The notes: generated from the sequence alone by a model not told the origin. A stretch of DNA of 64,000 nt from Schaalia sp. ZJ405 (GCF_011038885.2 NZ_CP064952.1:1488001-1552000); one strand, 5' to 3'; counted from the first letter of the stretch, positions 52,475 to 63,613 are shown. Made by a program: numbers and translations.

Positions 52475-52580
52475 AGAGTAACGATACCGCCATTGACGGA
52501 TTCACGGGACCGGCACGTGTGGGTACCGATGCTGTCGAGAGGGACTTTTACGGCTATATCACCTTCACAGGACAGTGAAC

Positions 52581-53735
52581 TTAACGCAGACCCTTCGGAC
52601 GCGCGAGTGCTTCATCGAGGAGTTCACTCAGCAGCGTCGGATAGTCCACGCCTGCAACGGCCCACATCTGCGGATACATCGAGATCGGCGTGAATCCCGG
52701 CATCGTGTTGACCTCGTTGATGATGACGTCACCGGATTCGTCGTTGTAGAAGAAATCCACGCGCGCCAAACCTTCACATTCAAGAGCCTCGAAAGCCTCC
52801 AACGCCAGTCGGCGAATGCGTTCTTCCGCTTCGGCGGGCAAATTCGCTGGGCAGAGCAACCCCACAGCTTCGGCGTCGACGTATTTGAGTTCGTAGTCGT
52901 AGAACTCGCCCTCGGGAACGGTAATCTCCCCCAGCGGTGCCGTTGCTTCACGCCACGTTGGGCGTTCATTTCCTGGACGACCTGCAAGGACACCACATTC
53001 GATCTCACGGCCAACGATTCCGGCCTCGACAATGACACGGGGATCGTGATTCTGCGCTTCCTTGATCGCGGTGGGAAGTTCCTCAGCGGAATCGACCTTC
53101 GTGATGCCGATGGACGATCCGGCGCGACACGGCTTGACGAAAACAGGAAATCCTAGCGACTCAAGCCGTAAGAGCACACGATCCGCTTCGGTTTCCCACT
53201 GACGCCTCGTGACAAGCTCCCACCGGCCCACGTTGATTCCCGCGGAGGCAAGCACCGTCTTCGTCAGGTGCTTATCCATCGAGATTGCCGAGGACGTCAC
53301 TCCGCACCCCACGTATGCAACGTTTGCCATCTCGAAGAGCCCCTGGATGGTTCCATCTTCTCCGTAGGGTCCGTGAAGCAGAGGAAGCACGACATCTACA
53401 CGTCCAAGATCGTCGACGCTCACCACACGCGCCTGGGAATCGGCGGGATCCCGATCATAGGTCAACTCCACGAGGGAACCCGCCCCGGGGGTGAGCGCTA
53501 CGCGAGTCGTTCCGGCATGGATGTGCTGGCCGTGACCGTCACGGAACTCAAAAAGCGTTGGATCGTCATCAACTCGCACCCACTCGCCGTCCTCGGTAAT
53601 TCCCAGAGGAAGAACATCCCAGCGGGTTCTGTCGATTGCCCTGAGAATCCCTGCGGCCGTTGCACACGAAATCACGTGTTCACTGGAGCGTCCGCCGAAA
53701 ACAATGAGGACGCGAGGTCGGATCGTGTCAGTCAT
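52581..53735 (-). CDS. ddl: D-alanine--D-alanine ligase
   Basis: 384 aa from ATG 53735; the frame open to 53930 is rejected because it enters gpsA. Motifs: VLIVFGGRSSEHVIS (N-terminal dipeptide site), LLHGPYGEDGTIQG, FVKPCRAGSSIGITKV (ATP-grasp) and ARVDFFYNDESGDVIINEVN followed by TMPGFTPISMYP. It makes D-Ala-D-Ala for peptidoglycan precursors. The residue after GEDG-TIQG and the usual Tyr/Phe specificity position are consistent with a D-Ala rather than D-lactate enzyme, though I cannot be certain by eye. It follows gpsA with a 10-bp gap. Confidence 0.95.
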   Translation of the reverse strand: MTDTIRPRVLIVFGGRSSEHVISCATAAGILRAIDRTRWDVLPLGITEDGEWVRVDDDPTLFEFRDGHGQHIHAGTTRVALTPGAGSLVELTYDRDPADSQARVVSVDDLGRVDVVLPLLHGPYGEDGTIQGLFEMANVAYVGCGVTSSAISMDKHLTKTVLASAGINVGRWELVTRRQWETEADRVLLRLESLGFPVFVKPCRAGSSIGITKVDSAEELPTAIKEAQNHDPRVIVEAGIVGREIECGVLAGRPGNERPTWREATAPLGEITVPEGEFYDYELKYVDAEAVGLLCPANLPAEAEERIRRLALEAFEALECEGLARVDFFYNDESGDVIINEVNTMPGFTPISMYPQMWAVAGVDYPTLLSELLDEALARPKGLR

Positions 53736-53745
53736 GAGTATCAGA

Positions 53746-54777
53746 CTAGACCAGTTCGATTTTCCATCCATCCATCTTCTGAGGTCGGGAGAGCAACATC
53801 TCCCCCATCTGCTCAATCGTTGCACCGTCATGCACAACCGACGCAACGCACTGTGAGATCGGCATGTCAACACCAAGGGACTCTGCAACCGTGAGAATAG
53901 GAACGGCCGTGCGCACCCCCTCGACAACACCCGCAGAGGCTTCGAGTGCTTCCTCCAGGCTCATTCCCGTGCCCAGTCGGTACCCCAGAGAGTAGTTGCG
54001 TGAGAGTCGTGACGAACACGTTGCCATGAGGTCACCGATCCCTGCCAGGCCCGCGAATGTCCCCGGGTCTGCGCCCAGTGCCGTCCCCAGCCGCGTCATC
54101 TCCGCAAGCCCTCGGGTAATGAGTGTTGCCCGCGTGTTCAGCCCCAACCCCAGACCTTCGGCAGCACCAATGGCCACGGCAATCACGTTTTTCGCTGCAC
54201 CCGCGATTTCGGCGCCGATCACATCGGTGGTCACGTACGGCCTGAAGTATGAGTTATGGCAGGCGTGAGCAACCTCCACAGCAAGAGCCATATGTGACGA
54301 GGCCACAACGGTTGCCGTGGGTTGATGCTCAGCGATTTCACGCGACAGGTTCGGACCCGACAGCACGGCAATTCTCTCCGGCGGTAATTGCCCGGCCTCG
54401 GCAATGATCTCATCGACGCGCAAACCCGAATCGAGCTCTAAACCCTTCGCCAGTGACAAGATATTTGCCTCCGGTTCAATGAGATCACGCGCCTGGGTAA
54501 GTGTCTGGCGAACCGCGGCAACAGGAACCGCAACAACGACCAGCTGGCATCCGGCAACCGCCTGAGCCATGTCGGCTGTTGCTCGAATCGATGATGACAG
54601 TGGAATCCCCGGGAGGTGACGGGTATTTTCACCACGACAGATCTGGTCAACGATCTGCGCGTTTCGCCCCCACATCGACACATCTAAGCCTGCGTCGGCA
54701 AGGACCTGTGCGAACGTTGTCCCCCAAGCTCCTGTCCCCAGGACTGCGGCGGACTGGATCGTGTCAGCGTTGCTCAT
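53746..54777 (-). CDS. gpsA: Glycerol-3-phosphate dehydrogenase [NAD(P)+]
   Basis: 343 aa from ATG 54777 (MSNADTIQSAAVLGTGAWGT). Motifs: VLGTGAWGTTF (dinucleotide-binding GxGxxG), LSLAKGLELDS, VLSGPNLSREIA, IAGAAKNVIAVAIG with the catalytic Lys, and FAGLAGIGDLMATCSSRLSR. It makes sn-glycerol 3-phosphate for phospholipids from dihydroxyacetone phosphate. It belongs with the plsC and diacylglycerol kinase genes upstream, and is followed 10 bp later by ddl. The lipoprotein gene at 54829 diverges from its start. Confidence 0.96.
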   Translation of the reverse strand: MSNADTIQSAAVLGTGAWGTTFAQVLADAGLDVSMWGRNAQIVDQICRGENTRHLPGIPLSSSIRATADMAQAVAGCQLVVVAVPVAAVRQTLTQARDLIEPEANILSLAKGLELDSGLRVDEIIAEAGQLPPERIAVLSGPNLSREIAEHQPTATVVASSHMALAVEVAHACHNSYFRPYVTTDVIGAEIAGAAKNVIAVAIGAAEGLGLGLNTRATLITRGLAEMTRLGTALGADPGTFAGLAGIGDLMATCSSRLSRNYSLGYRLGTGMSLEEALEASAGVVEGVRTAVPILTVAESLGVDMPISQCVASVVHDGATIEQMGEMLLSRPQKMDGWKIELV

Positions 54778-54828
54778 GGCTGGGAGCCTACTAGGATGGG
54801 AGAGTCCGTTACGTGATTGGAGTTCGAT

Positions 54829-55521
54829 ATGTCCGCCTCCCGCAATTTTTTCCAGAGCCGCTTGCACTTATCGTCAGCGCTTGCGTTCACTGCGCTCACC
54901 GCGTCTCTGGCGTTAGCAGGCTGCTCCTCCCCACACGCGCAGACTCCGTCAGCTTCACCAGCCCCTCAGTCGTCCTCCTCGGACATGACCGCACCCCAGT
55001 CGGATGCGGCAGACTCATCGCAGAGCGCCCACGAATCCCCGGAGACCAAAGAGGAATCATCGCTGGCTTCCCCCATCAACGGCAACGCCTGGGGTTCGTC
55101 ATTTACTGCCACAGAACCCACGTACGTTGATGGCTCCCAGTTAGTGTTCCATGACATGCGTGTGGGTGAGCACACGTCGTTCTACCGCGTTGTCATCGAA
55201 TTTTCCGGTGAAGGTACCCCCGGGGTCCGTCAGTCCTGGTCGCAGCAGCCCGTGGAACAGGGACGAGGACGAGCGCTGCCTGTCGCTGGCACTTCCTGGC
55301 TGGATCTGAACATTTCAGGGACTTCCATGCCGATCACCCCCGAGCTTGAAAAGCAGTACTACGCGGGCCCACGCAACGTCACCGTTGGACCGTTGGATGT
55401 GCGAGAAGATGGAACCTTCGAGGATCAAACGCACGTTGTCATCGGTATGGATTCTTCCCGCGATTTCCAGATCGGATTCCTCTCCAATCCGACGCGCGTC
55501 GTCATTGACGTGAAGAAGTAG
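54829..55521 (+). CDS. Secreted lipoprotein with AMIN-like domain
   Basis: 230 aa from ATG 54829, with GGAG seven bases upstream; an upstream in-frame TTG at 54817 is weaker. Lipobox LALAGC after a signal peptide (LSSALAFTALTASLALAGCS), a Ser/Pro/Gln-rich linker (about 30-85) and a beta-rich C-terminal domain: SFYRVVIEFSGEGTPGVRQS, VTVGPLDVREDGTFEDQTHV, VIGMDSSRDFQIGFLSNPTR, VVIDVKK. That domain is the actinobacterial AMIN-like fold, probably a cell-envelope glycan-binding module. It lies divergent to gpsA and convergent with plsC. Confidence 0.82.
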   Translation: MSASRNFFQSRLHLSSALAFTALTASLALAGCSSPHAQTPSASPAPQSSSSDMTAPQSDAADSSQSAHESPETKEESSLASPINGNAWGSSFTATEPTYVDGSQLVFHDMRVGEHTSFYRVVIEFSGEGTPGVRQSWSQQPVEQGRGRALPVAGTSWLDLNISGTSMPITPELEKQYYAGPRNVTVGPLDVREDGTFEDQTHVVIGMDSSRDFQIGFLSNPTRVVIDVKK

Positions 55522-55612
55522 GAGGCACCTGGGCGAAGAAAGTCCCGGTCCCTGCGGCACGGTGTAGGGCGGATCGCTGGCTCCTCAAGCTGCGCTCAAA
55601 AGCCCGAGTTTC

Positions 55613-56398
55613 TTAGGCGCGTTGGCCTTTCTTGGCTTTCTTTGCTTTCTTGGCTTTCTTTGCCCTCATTGCCTGCTCGTATGTCCACCACGGACCCGCC
55701 TGAGTCTGAGGCTCCCACATGTGTTCCGGGGCCTGCTCACCGCGCAGCTGGGCGACGCCGCGCATGACCGCCTCCTGCAACCTCCTCGTTGCCTCTGCGA
55801 CGGCAGCGCGGTCACCGGAGCCCTCGGGGGAATACAGGTCACTGAGGTCGATCGGAGGAAGAAATAAAAAGCGCACTTTCCTTCCCCATCTCAGATCAAG
55901 TTTCATTTCGTATTGCGGCAGAATCTCCTGCGCACCCCACTGCGCGGCAACGACAACCGGTACGCGCGTGTCAAGGGCGAGGCGAGCCGCTCCCGTCTTA
56001 AATTCCATTGGCCACAGTCGAGGATCACGCGTCAGTGTTCCTTCGGGATAGATCCCCACAACCTCACCGCTGGTGAGCGCCTGACGAGTCGGTTCAAGGG
56101 CAGCCGCCGGAGCGACCTCCCGATCCACGGGAATTAAACCCATTCCCTTGAAAATCCACCCGAAGAACGGCACAGAAAACATTGACTTCTTCGCCATGAA
56201 ACGCACCGCCGTATCACGCTTCATGAAATACCAGCACAGGCATAGCGGATCGACCTCCGAGAGGTGATTCGACACCAGGAGAAAGCCCCCATCGGTGGGG
56301 AGATTCTCTTCGCCTGTCGTCTCATAGGTGATCCACGGCGACATGATCGGCGTGAGGACCGCACGGGAGAAACGATAAAAACCTGTTACTGGGCTCAT
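55613..56398 (-). CDS. plsC: 1-acyl-sn-glycerol-3-phosphate acyltransferase
   Basis: 261 aa. Acyltransferase blocks: NHLSEVDPL (HxxxxD), PFFGWIFKGMGLIPVDR, YPEGTLTRD and a later VPVVVAAQWG. It adds the second acyl chain to lysophosphatidic acid at the membrane. The C-terminus is an odd poly-basic tail (AKKAKKAKKAKKGQRA), encoded by a short repeat of GCTTTC/CTTGGC, which may anchor it to the membrane surface or vary in length by slippage. It neighbours diacylglycerol kinase and gpsA. Confidence 0.92.
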   Translation of the reverse strand: MSPVTGFYRFSRAVLTPIMSPWITYETTGEENLPTDGGFLLVSNHLSEVDPLCLCWYFMKRDTAVRFMAKKSMFSVPFFGWIFKGMGLIPVDREVAPAAALEPTRQALTSGEVVGIYPEGTLTRDPRLWPMEFKTGAARLALDTRVPVVVAAQWGAQEILPQYEMKLDLRWGRKVRFLFLPPIDLSDLYSPEGSGDRAAVAEATRRLQEAVMRGVAQLRGEQAPEHMWEPQTQAGPWWTYEQAMRAKKAKKAKKAKKGQRA

Positions 56399-56554
56399 GG
56401 AAAATCATGCTAGTCGGATGTTTCCGTCAGCGGATCCCTCACTCCCCATGCGGACGCGACGGCTCGATTCTTCCGTTCTGGTTACAGCCCTCATGCCAGA
56501 CGAGGACGTCGATGCACCAATCCCCCGGCTCCCACACCTGATTGTGTGGCCCGG

Positions 56555-57517
56555 TTAGACGAGGACGTCAACGACGTGCGGCGCGGCTTCTACAGTAAAA
56601 GGTGCGGTCGCTACTCTGTCACCGTCAGCCATTGCGACGATTCCGTGGGCTTCAAGGAATTCCACGTGAGAGACTCGCGTGACCGTGAGGATGGACTCGT
56701 CAACACCTGTCCGGACAGCAACGGCTTTCGCAAGATAGGGAATGGCCCTGCTCAGCGGCATATCTCCCACGTGACACAGCTCGATGTGACCATCATGCGG
56801 ATCTGAGTCGGCCGTCAAACGCACTCCGCCGCCAAAACACCCCGAATTCGACACGGACGCGATCCACCCGGATAGATCACGTTGCACACCGTCAACGCGG
56901 GCACGAATCCGGGTTGGCTTGTAGGAGCGAAGCGCAGAAAAAGCCCCGTAGCCGTACGCCAGAGGACCGGCGTTAATCGAAGACTCATTCGCAATGAGGT
57001 TCGCCGTTGCGTCGAGGCCGAGGGAGACGATCCCCAGAACAAGCTGCGACTCTCCGTTTCCATCATCGACCCACATGCCATCGAGGGGTCGGATACGCGC
57101 ATGGAAGTCGCCGGCCTCGTCCTCGTCAATGATGACGCCGAAGGGCGCGAGGGAGCGGGCACGAGCCAACGGATCAACCCCGATACCTAGCGAGCGGCAC
57201 AGGTCGTTGCCCCGCCCACCGGGAATCGGAACGAACAGTTTCCCCGAATCGTGGCAGCCTCGCGCAACCGCAGCAAGGTAGCCGTCACCACCAATCGCAG
57301 CGACAACGTTTTCGCGGACATGCGCCGCAATGGACCGTGGATCCTCGCTGACGGTTGTCACCGTTGCGGCAACTTTCCACCCGCCCGTATTGAGAATCCG
57401 TGCGACCTGCGGAGCGACCTTGACTGAGCGCCCCGCCGCCGACATGGAGGAAACAAGAATGTGGAGCGAACGACGAGAAGGCATCGCGGGTACCTGAGCG
57501 CTAGATGGTGAAGTCAC
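56555..57517 (-). CDS. Diacylglycerol/lipid kinase (YegS/DagK family)
   Basis: 320 aa as drawn, from GTG 57517 overlapping the murA stop codon; ATG 57484 is an alternative start. Catalytic domain motifs: AAIGGDGYLAAVARG (about 72-86) and IPGGRGNDLCRSLG (about 97-110), then NSGCFGGGVRLTADSDPHDG in the C-terminal beta-sandwich. It would recycle diacylglycerol to phosphatidic acid or phosphorylate a related lipid. Overlap with murA suggests co-transcription. Confidence 0.9.
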   Translation of the reverse strand: MTSPSSAQVPAMPSRRSLHILVSSMSAAGRSVKVAPQVARILNTGGWKVAATVTTVSEDPRSIAAHVRENVVAAIGGDGYLAAVARGCHDSGKLFVPIPGGRGNDLCRSLGIGVDPLARARSLAPFGVIIDEDEAGDFHARIRPLDGMWVDDGNGESQLVLGIVSLGLDATANLIANESSINAGPLAYGYGAFSALRSYKPTRIRARVDGVQRDLSGWIASVSNSGCFGGGVRLTADSDPHDGHIELCHVGDMPLSRAIPYLAKAVAVRTGVDESILTVTRVSHVEFLEAHGIVAMADGDRVATAPFTVEAAPHVVDVLV

Positions 57518-58839
57518 TGATCAACGTACTTTACTCGTGCATCCAATTGATGCAGTTTCCTGGTGAAGTGCTCGTATCCCCGAGAAATCACGTCAATCCC
57601 GGACACCTTCGACGTACCCGACGCAGCGAGCGCAGCAATGAGGTGAGAGAAACCGCCACGCAGATCGGGGACGGTGATGTCCGCGGCTTCAAGAGGAGTC
57701 GGACCCGAAATGACGGCCGAGTGGAAGAAGTTGCGTTGACCGAAACGGCACGGCGTCCCGCCGAGACACTCGCGATACACCTGGATGTTTGCACCCATTT
57801 GACGCAGCGCCTGAGTGAAACCAAAGCGATTCTCGTACACCGTTTCGTGAACGATCGACAGGCCCTGCGCCTGAGTCAACGCGATGACGAGGGGCTGCTG
57901 CCAGTCCGTCATAAATCCAGGGTGGACGGCGGTTTCCAAGGCGATTGATTTCAGTTGCCCGCCCGGGTGATAGAAGCGAATTCCCTCGGCATCAATGTCG
58001 AAGGCTCCGCCGACTTTGCGGTATGTGTTGAGGAAGGTCGTCATGTCGGGCTGGTGTGCGCCCAAGACGTAAATGTCTCCCCTGGTTGCCAGTGCCGCCG
58101 CACCCCAGGAGGCCGCTTCGATACGATCAGGAAGCGCCACATGATTGAAACCTGAAAGTTTTTCCACGCCTTCGATCCGGATTGTCCGGTCGGTGTCCAC
58201 GGAAATGATCGCCCCCATTTTCTGGAGAACATTGATCAGATCCATAATTTCCGGTTCAATCGCAGCCCCGGACAAAATCGTGATTCCATCGGCACGAACA
58301 GCGGTGAGAAGAGTTTGCTCGGTTGCACCAACCGACGGGAACGGAAGCTCAATGACGGCACCGCGAAGACCCTCCGCCGGCTTCGTGATGTGAATACCGT
58401 CGGGTCTCTTATCAACAACGGCACCGAAGTTCCGCAGTGTTTCCAAGTGGAAATCAATCGGACGCCCGCCGATGTTGCAGCCGCCGAGTTCGGGAATAAA
58501 CGCCTCACCTAGCTGATGAAGCAACGGTCCGCAGAAAAGAATCGGAATACGTGAGGCCCCGCCCAGGGAATCAATGTCAGAGCGTGAAGCAACCTTGACG
58601 TTACGCGGATCCAAGGTCATCGTTCCGCGGTTCTGGTCGAAGTCGATGACGACTCCGTGGAGGTCAAGCAGATCCGACACCACGTCGACATCGCGGATCA
58701 GCGGAACATTCCCCAACTTCGACGGGGAATCACCCAGCAGCGAAGCAACCATTGCTTTGGGAACAAAGTTCTTCGCACCACGCACGGTGATTGAACCATG
58801 AAGGGGATGTCCCCCCTCAACTTGTAGCACGGAATTCAT
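57514..58839 (-). CDS. murA: UDP-N-acetylglucosamine 1-carboxyvinyltransferase
   Basis: 441 aa. EPSP-synthase-like double barrel with RGAKNFVPKAM (the conserved Lys-Asn substrate residues, about 20-30), LGGCNIGGRPIDFHLE with the catalytic loop Cys that reacts with phosphoenolpyruvate and fosfomycin, and DLRGGFSHLIAALAASG near the end. Because Cys rather than Asp is present, intrinsic fosfomycin resistance of the mycobacterial type is not expected. First step of peptidoglycan synthesis. It lies between leuD and the lipid genes. Confidence 0.95.
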   Translation of the reverse strand: MNSVLQVEGGHPLHGSITVRGAKNFVPKAMVASLLGDSPSKLGNVPLIRDVDVVSDLLDLHGVVIDFDQNRGTMTLDPRNVKVASRSDIDSLGGASRIPILFCGPLLHQLGEAFIPELGGCNIGGRPIDFHLETLRNFGAVVDKRPDGIHITKPAEGLRGAVIELPFPSVGATEQTLLTAVRADGITILSGAAIEPEIMDLINVLQKMGAIISVDTDRTIRIEGVEKLSGFNHVALPDRIEAASWGAAALATRGDIYVLGAHQPDMTTFLNTYRKVGGAFDIDAEGIRFYHPGGQLKSIALETAVHPGFMTDWQQPLVIALTQAQGLSIVHETVYENRFGFTQALRQMGANIQVYRECLGGTPCRFGQRNFFHSAVISGPTPLEAADITVPDLRGGFSHLIAALAASGTSKVSGIDVISRGYEHFTRKLHQLDARVKYVDQ

Positions 58840-58933
58840 TGTTGTCGGGCTCCCAGTTGCATCGCTACCACTGACCTAGATTGCCCACTCTAAAACAGGA
58901 ATGACCTGCCGGGCGTATGAAGCTCCGTCTATT

Positions 58934-58952
58934 CCCCCACATCACGTGGGGG
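58934..58952 (-). terminator. Terminator of the leuCD operon
   Basis: CCCCCAC and GTGGGGG form a perfect 7-bp stem with a 5-nt loop 14 bp past the leuD stop codon. Confidence 0.6.
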
Positions 58953-58965
58953 CGCCACGGCAAAC

Positions 58966-59604
58966 CTAGGCGCGAGGACGCGCTGGCTCAATGTGTTCCT
59001 TCGGCAAAGTCTTCGCCGGCAAGGTTCGCGGCTTAAAGGACGGGCGATTTTCCTCATAGTCACTGATGGCATCGCTCTCGCGCAGCGTCAACGCAATGTC
59101 GTCAAGTCCCTCCATGAGGCACCAACGCACGTAGTCATCAATCTGGAAAGTGCACTGAACCGGTCCGGCTTTCACCGTGCGTTCCTCAAGCGAAACCGTG
59201 ACTTCTGTGCCCGGTTCGGATTCAAGAACTTTCCACAGGGATTCGCAGTCTTCCTGCGAGATCACGCCGGCAACCAGTCCCTGTTTTCCGGCGTTTCCTC
59301 GGAAAATATCGGCGAACTTCGGCGCTAAGACAACCTTGAAGCCATAGTCTTTAAGAGCCCACACCGCGTGTTCACGCGACGAACCCGTACCGAAATCCGG
59401 GCCCGCCACCAGAACCGAACCCGAGGCATACGATGCCTGGTTGAGAACAAAGCTCGGGTCGCTCCGCCAGGCAGCAAAGAGGGCATCATCGAATCCCGTG
59501 CGGGTGATCCGCTTGAGATACACCGCAGGGATGATCTGATCAGTGTCAACGTTTGAGCGACGCAGTGGAACGCCAATTCCCGTGTGAGTCGTGAACTTCT
59601 CCAT
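58966..59604 (-). CDS. leuD: 3-isopropylmalate dehydratase small subunit
   Basis: 212 aa from ATG 59604 ([20 protein letters not shown]). Swivelling domain with [37 protein letters not shown] and [11 protein letters not shown]. It pairs with LeuC to isomerise 2- to 3-isopropylmalate in leucine synthesis. It follows leuC after a 132-bp gap containing GACGAGGACGA-type sequence, and is closed by a terminator. Confidence 0.96.
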   Translation of the reverse strand: MEKFTTHTGIGVPLRRSNVDTDQIIPAVYLKRITRTGFDDALFAAWRSDPSFVLNQASYASGSVLVAGPDFGTGSSREHAVWALKDYGFKVVLAPKFADIFRGNAGKQGLVAGVISQEDCESLWKVLESEPGTEVTVSLEERTVKAGPVQCTFQIDDYVRWCLMEGLDDIALTLRESDAISDYEENRPSFKPRTLPAKTLPKEHIEPARPRA

Positions 59605-59736
59605 GACAAATAACTCTTTTCCGATTGTTTTGATGCGGCACGAATGATGCGTGAGAGCAGATTGCCGAGGACGACCCGGGCCCGCACACGTCAATAAGGA
59701 GGCGGCGTGGGCTCGTCCTCGTCCCCTGATATTTCC

Positions 59737-61137
<1,401 letters not shown>

Positions 61138-61358
61138 GGTTTCTCCTTAACTTTTCAGCCGCTCGTTATTCCTACTATTGGATGATGTGGTGTGCGTCAT
61201 CTTCGCGGGCGAAGTTGCGGTCTTCGTCGAATACGGCCGCGGCAATGTGACGCAGTCGTTGATGATCTGCATCTTTCCCCAGGGATGTCACCACGCATCC
61301 ATCAAATACGCAATTCAACGAAGGTTGAGCAACTTCCCCTGTGAGCGGCCAAGAAGAT

Positions 61359-61375
61359 TGAGACGCACCGTCTCA
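61359..61375. promoter_or_regulatory. Palindrome, candidate IclR (LtbR/NdgR-type) operator
   Basis: TGAGACG, CAC spacer, CGTCTCA: a 17-bp palindrome with perfect 7-bp arms in the leuC-iclR intergenic region. Size and position fit an IclR-family binding site controlling leuCD. Confidence 0.5.
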
Positions 61376-61424
61376 CCCATTGACTCATTCATATTCGACC
61401 TGTTTCACCATGCGAAGACTTGCT

Positions 61425-61441
61425 ATCTCATAGGCTGAGAT
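61425..61441. promoter_or_regulatory. Second TGAGA-type palindrome at the iclR start
   Basis: ATCTCA, TAGGC, TGAGAT: perfect 6-bp arms sharing the TGAGA core with the palindrome at 61359. It overlaps the first possible iclR start codon, which would suit autoregulation and argues for a later start. Confidence 0.4.
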
Positions 61442-62189
61442 GCACAATATGTTCATGGATGAGTCGACATCAAGTGGAGTCGGAGTTCTCGACAAGGCCG
61501 CATTGGTGCTCAGCGCCCTCGAAGCCGGCCCAGCCACCCTCGCCCAGCTCGTGTCCTCAACTGGTCTTGCGCGCCCAACAGCCCACCGTCTTGCCGTTGC
61601 ACTTGAATATCACCGCATGGTGACCCGTGATATGCAGGGCCGCTTCGTCCTCGGACCCCGCCTTCAAGAGCTGTCATCAGCCGCTGGCGAAGATCGGCTT
61701 CTGGCCGCATCCATGCCGGTCCTCCAAGCTCTGCGCGACCACACGAAAGAGTCCTCTCAGCTATTCCGCCGCCAAGGCGACTACCGAGTCTGCGTCTCCG
61801 CCTCGGAACGTGAAATGGGACTCAGAGACTCCATCCCCGTTGGGGCAGCGCTGTCAATGAGCGCGGGCTCAGCCGCCCAAGTTCTTCTGGCCTGGGAAGA
61901 GCCTGACCGTCTCCATCGCGGACTCTACGGTGCATCTTTCAACGCCACCACCCTGTCGCAGGTCCGTCGCCGCGGATGGGCTCAATCCGTTGGGGAACGC
62001 GAACCCGGTGTTGCCTCCGTATCTGCCCCCGTGCGCGGCCCCTCCGGACGTGTCCTTGCCGCCCTGTCAATTTCAGGTCCGATTGAGCGCATGGGGCGAC
62101 AGCCTGGACGCCAACACGGGCCTTCCGTCGTCGCAGCGGCTAACCGGCTCTCCGACTTCCTCCGCAGCGTCGACGACGTTGAAAACTAA
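61440..62189 (+). CDS. IclR-family regulator (LtbR/NdgR-like), probable leuCD regulator
   Basis: 249 aa as drawn; ATGs at 61449 and 61455 (MDESTSSGVGVLDKAALVLS) are likelier starts because the first codon lies in a palindrome. IclR helix-turn-helix (LAQLVSSTGLARPTAHRLAV, about 35-55) and ligand domain (DYRVCVSASERE, IPVGAALSMSAGSAAQVLL, GVASVSAPVRGPSGRVLAAL). The short size and gene order (divergent from leuC) match NdgR/LtbR, which repress or tune leuCD and other amino-acid genes in Streptomyces and Corynebacterium. Confidence 0.9.
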   Translation: MHNMFMDESTSSGVGVLDKAALVLSALEAGPATLAQLVSSTGLARPTAHRLAVALEYHRMVTRDMQGRFVLGPRLQELSSAAGEDRLLAASMPVLQALRDHTKESSQLFRRQGDYRVCVSASEREMGLRDSIPVGAALSMSAGSAAQVLLAWEEPDRLHRGLYGASFNATTLSQVRRRGWAQSVGEREPGVASVSAPVRGPSGRVLAALSISGPIERMGRQPGRQHGPSVVAAANRLSDFLRSVDDVEN

Positions 62190-62242
62190 GGATCCGCGAT
62201 TCGCCACTGTCGCATCACTCGCTGATCACCTAGGGTTGAATC

Positions 62243-63613
62243 ATGGATTCATCAGCCAAAACGGTGCCCGATCACCAAGATATGACGCGCCAGTCTTCCA
62301 CGTCTTTCACCGGGCGCGGCTCAACACGCTACCCAGCACCCGATGTGGCCCGCGGAGCTATGCTCATGCTCATCGCGGTGGCAAACGTTCCGTTCTGGTT
62401 GAAGCTGTTCCCCAACACTCCGGAATCAACCACTGTTGATCAGTGGTGGGTCTTTCTGCGAGCACTCCTCATTGACCATCGCATCTACCCGCTCTTCTCC
62501 CTCCTGTTCGGTTTCGGCCTGATGTTCATGCTCAGGCGACGCACTGACGCTCACGTGTCCAAGCGGACCGAAGAACTCGACCGCAACGCCCCGGGGATGA
62601 CACCGGAAGCACGCGCCTCGTGGATCGCTGGTTTCACGAGCGAAGCTATGGATGATTCACGCAAACTCATTCGCCGGCGCGGCTGGTGGATGCTGCTTTT
62701 TGGCCTGGTTCACAGCCTCATTTTCTTCGGAGACATCATCGGCACCTACGGTCTGGTCGCCGCGATATTCGCCGGTACCATCGTTCAGCGCCGATGGCGC
62801 CTCATGACGGGAGTAAGCATCGGCATCGTCCTCGTCTCCTGTGCGCTCTTTATCAGCCAGGAATTTGCGGTCAGCGCTCTAGGGAAATCCGTCGACAACC
62901 TCAATACACTCACGTCGCTATCCTGGATGATCTCCCCCTGGTTCCCACTATTGAGCGTCGGCATGTGGGTGATCGGCACGCTTTCAACGCTCGCGTTTTC
63001 AATGGTGATCCCAGCGGTCTTCATTGGCGTCAAAGTCGGTGAAACAACGCTACTGACGCACCCGGAGAATCACCGGCGTTTCCTCTTCAGCGCAGCGGTC
63101 GGCGGATTGACCCTGGGAATGCTCGGCGGGCTCCCCCACGCACTCACAGAAGCCGGGTTCCTCTCAGCTGAGCCGTTCATTGGGGCAATGTTCCTTCACG
63201 AATTCTCCGGGATCGCCGGGGCGATCGGATGGCTTGCACTTTTCGCGTTACTGGCAGGTCCGGCCTCGCGCGCACTGTCTGGATGGCGCCAAGCGCTCAG
63301 CGCCGTGGGACGTCGCTCGATGACCGCATATGTTGGCCAAACAGTATGCTTCGCCGTGATTTTCGCGATCGCGGGAGCTGCGGGCGCACGCGGCATCAGT
63401 CAGGTAGTGGGCGCGGTCATCGGTGTGTCCGTGTGGGTCCTCATTCTTCTGGCGTGCGTCGTTATGGATGGACGAGGACGACGCCGCGGCCCACTTGAGG
63501 TTCTTCTTCGGTCGGCGGTGGCACGATCGGCCTCGGCCACTGTGTTACCACCGATTCCACGCACGGTGAGTTCCCAGGAATCGGAAGAGGGCAGCAGCAT
63601 TCCTTCCCTGTAG
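62243..63613 (+). CDS. DUF418 family membrane protein
   Basis: 456 aa with about eight to ten membrane helices. YPAPDVARGAMLMLIAVANV (the PD.ARG.A.L start), IDHRIYPLFSLLFGFGLMFM, RRRGWWMLLFGLVHSLIFFG, and a C-terminal DUF418 block: AVGRRSMTAYVGQTVCFAVI. The family is related to acyltransferase-3-type proteins and its function is unknown. A soluble tail of about 45 residues ends the protein. Transcribed from its own promoter, 53 bp after the iclR-type gene; a strong terminator follows at 63696. Confidence 0.88.
   Translation: MDSSAKTVPDHQDMTRQSSTSFTGRGSTRYPAPDVARGAMLMLIAVANVPFWLKLFPNTPESTTVDQWWVFLRALLIDHRIYPLFSLLFGFGLMFMLRRRTDAHVSKRTEELDRNAPGMTPEARASWIAGFTSEAMDDSRKLIRRRGWWMLLFGLVHSLIFFGDIIGTYGLVAAIFAGTIVQRRWRLMTGVSIGIVLVSCALFISQEFAVSALGKSVDNLNTLTSLSWMISPWFPLLSVGMWVIGTLSTLAFSMVIPAVFIGVKVGETTLLTHPENHRRFLFSAAVGGLTLGMLGGLPHALTEAGFLSAEPFIGAMFLHEFSGIAGAIGWLALFALLAGPASRALSGWRQALSAVGRRSMTAYVGQTVCFAVIFAIAGAAGARGISQVVGAVIGVSVWVLILLACVVMDGRGRRRGPLEVLLRSAVARSASATVLPPIPRTVSSQESEEGSSIPSL

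Noticed and set aside
55622..55670. GCTTTC/CTTGGC repeats as a regulatory element
   Set aside because: They encode the AKKAKKAKK tail of PlsC on the minus strand.
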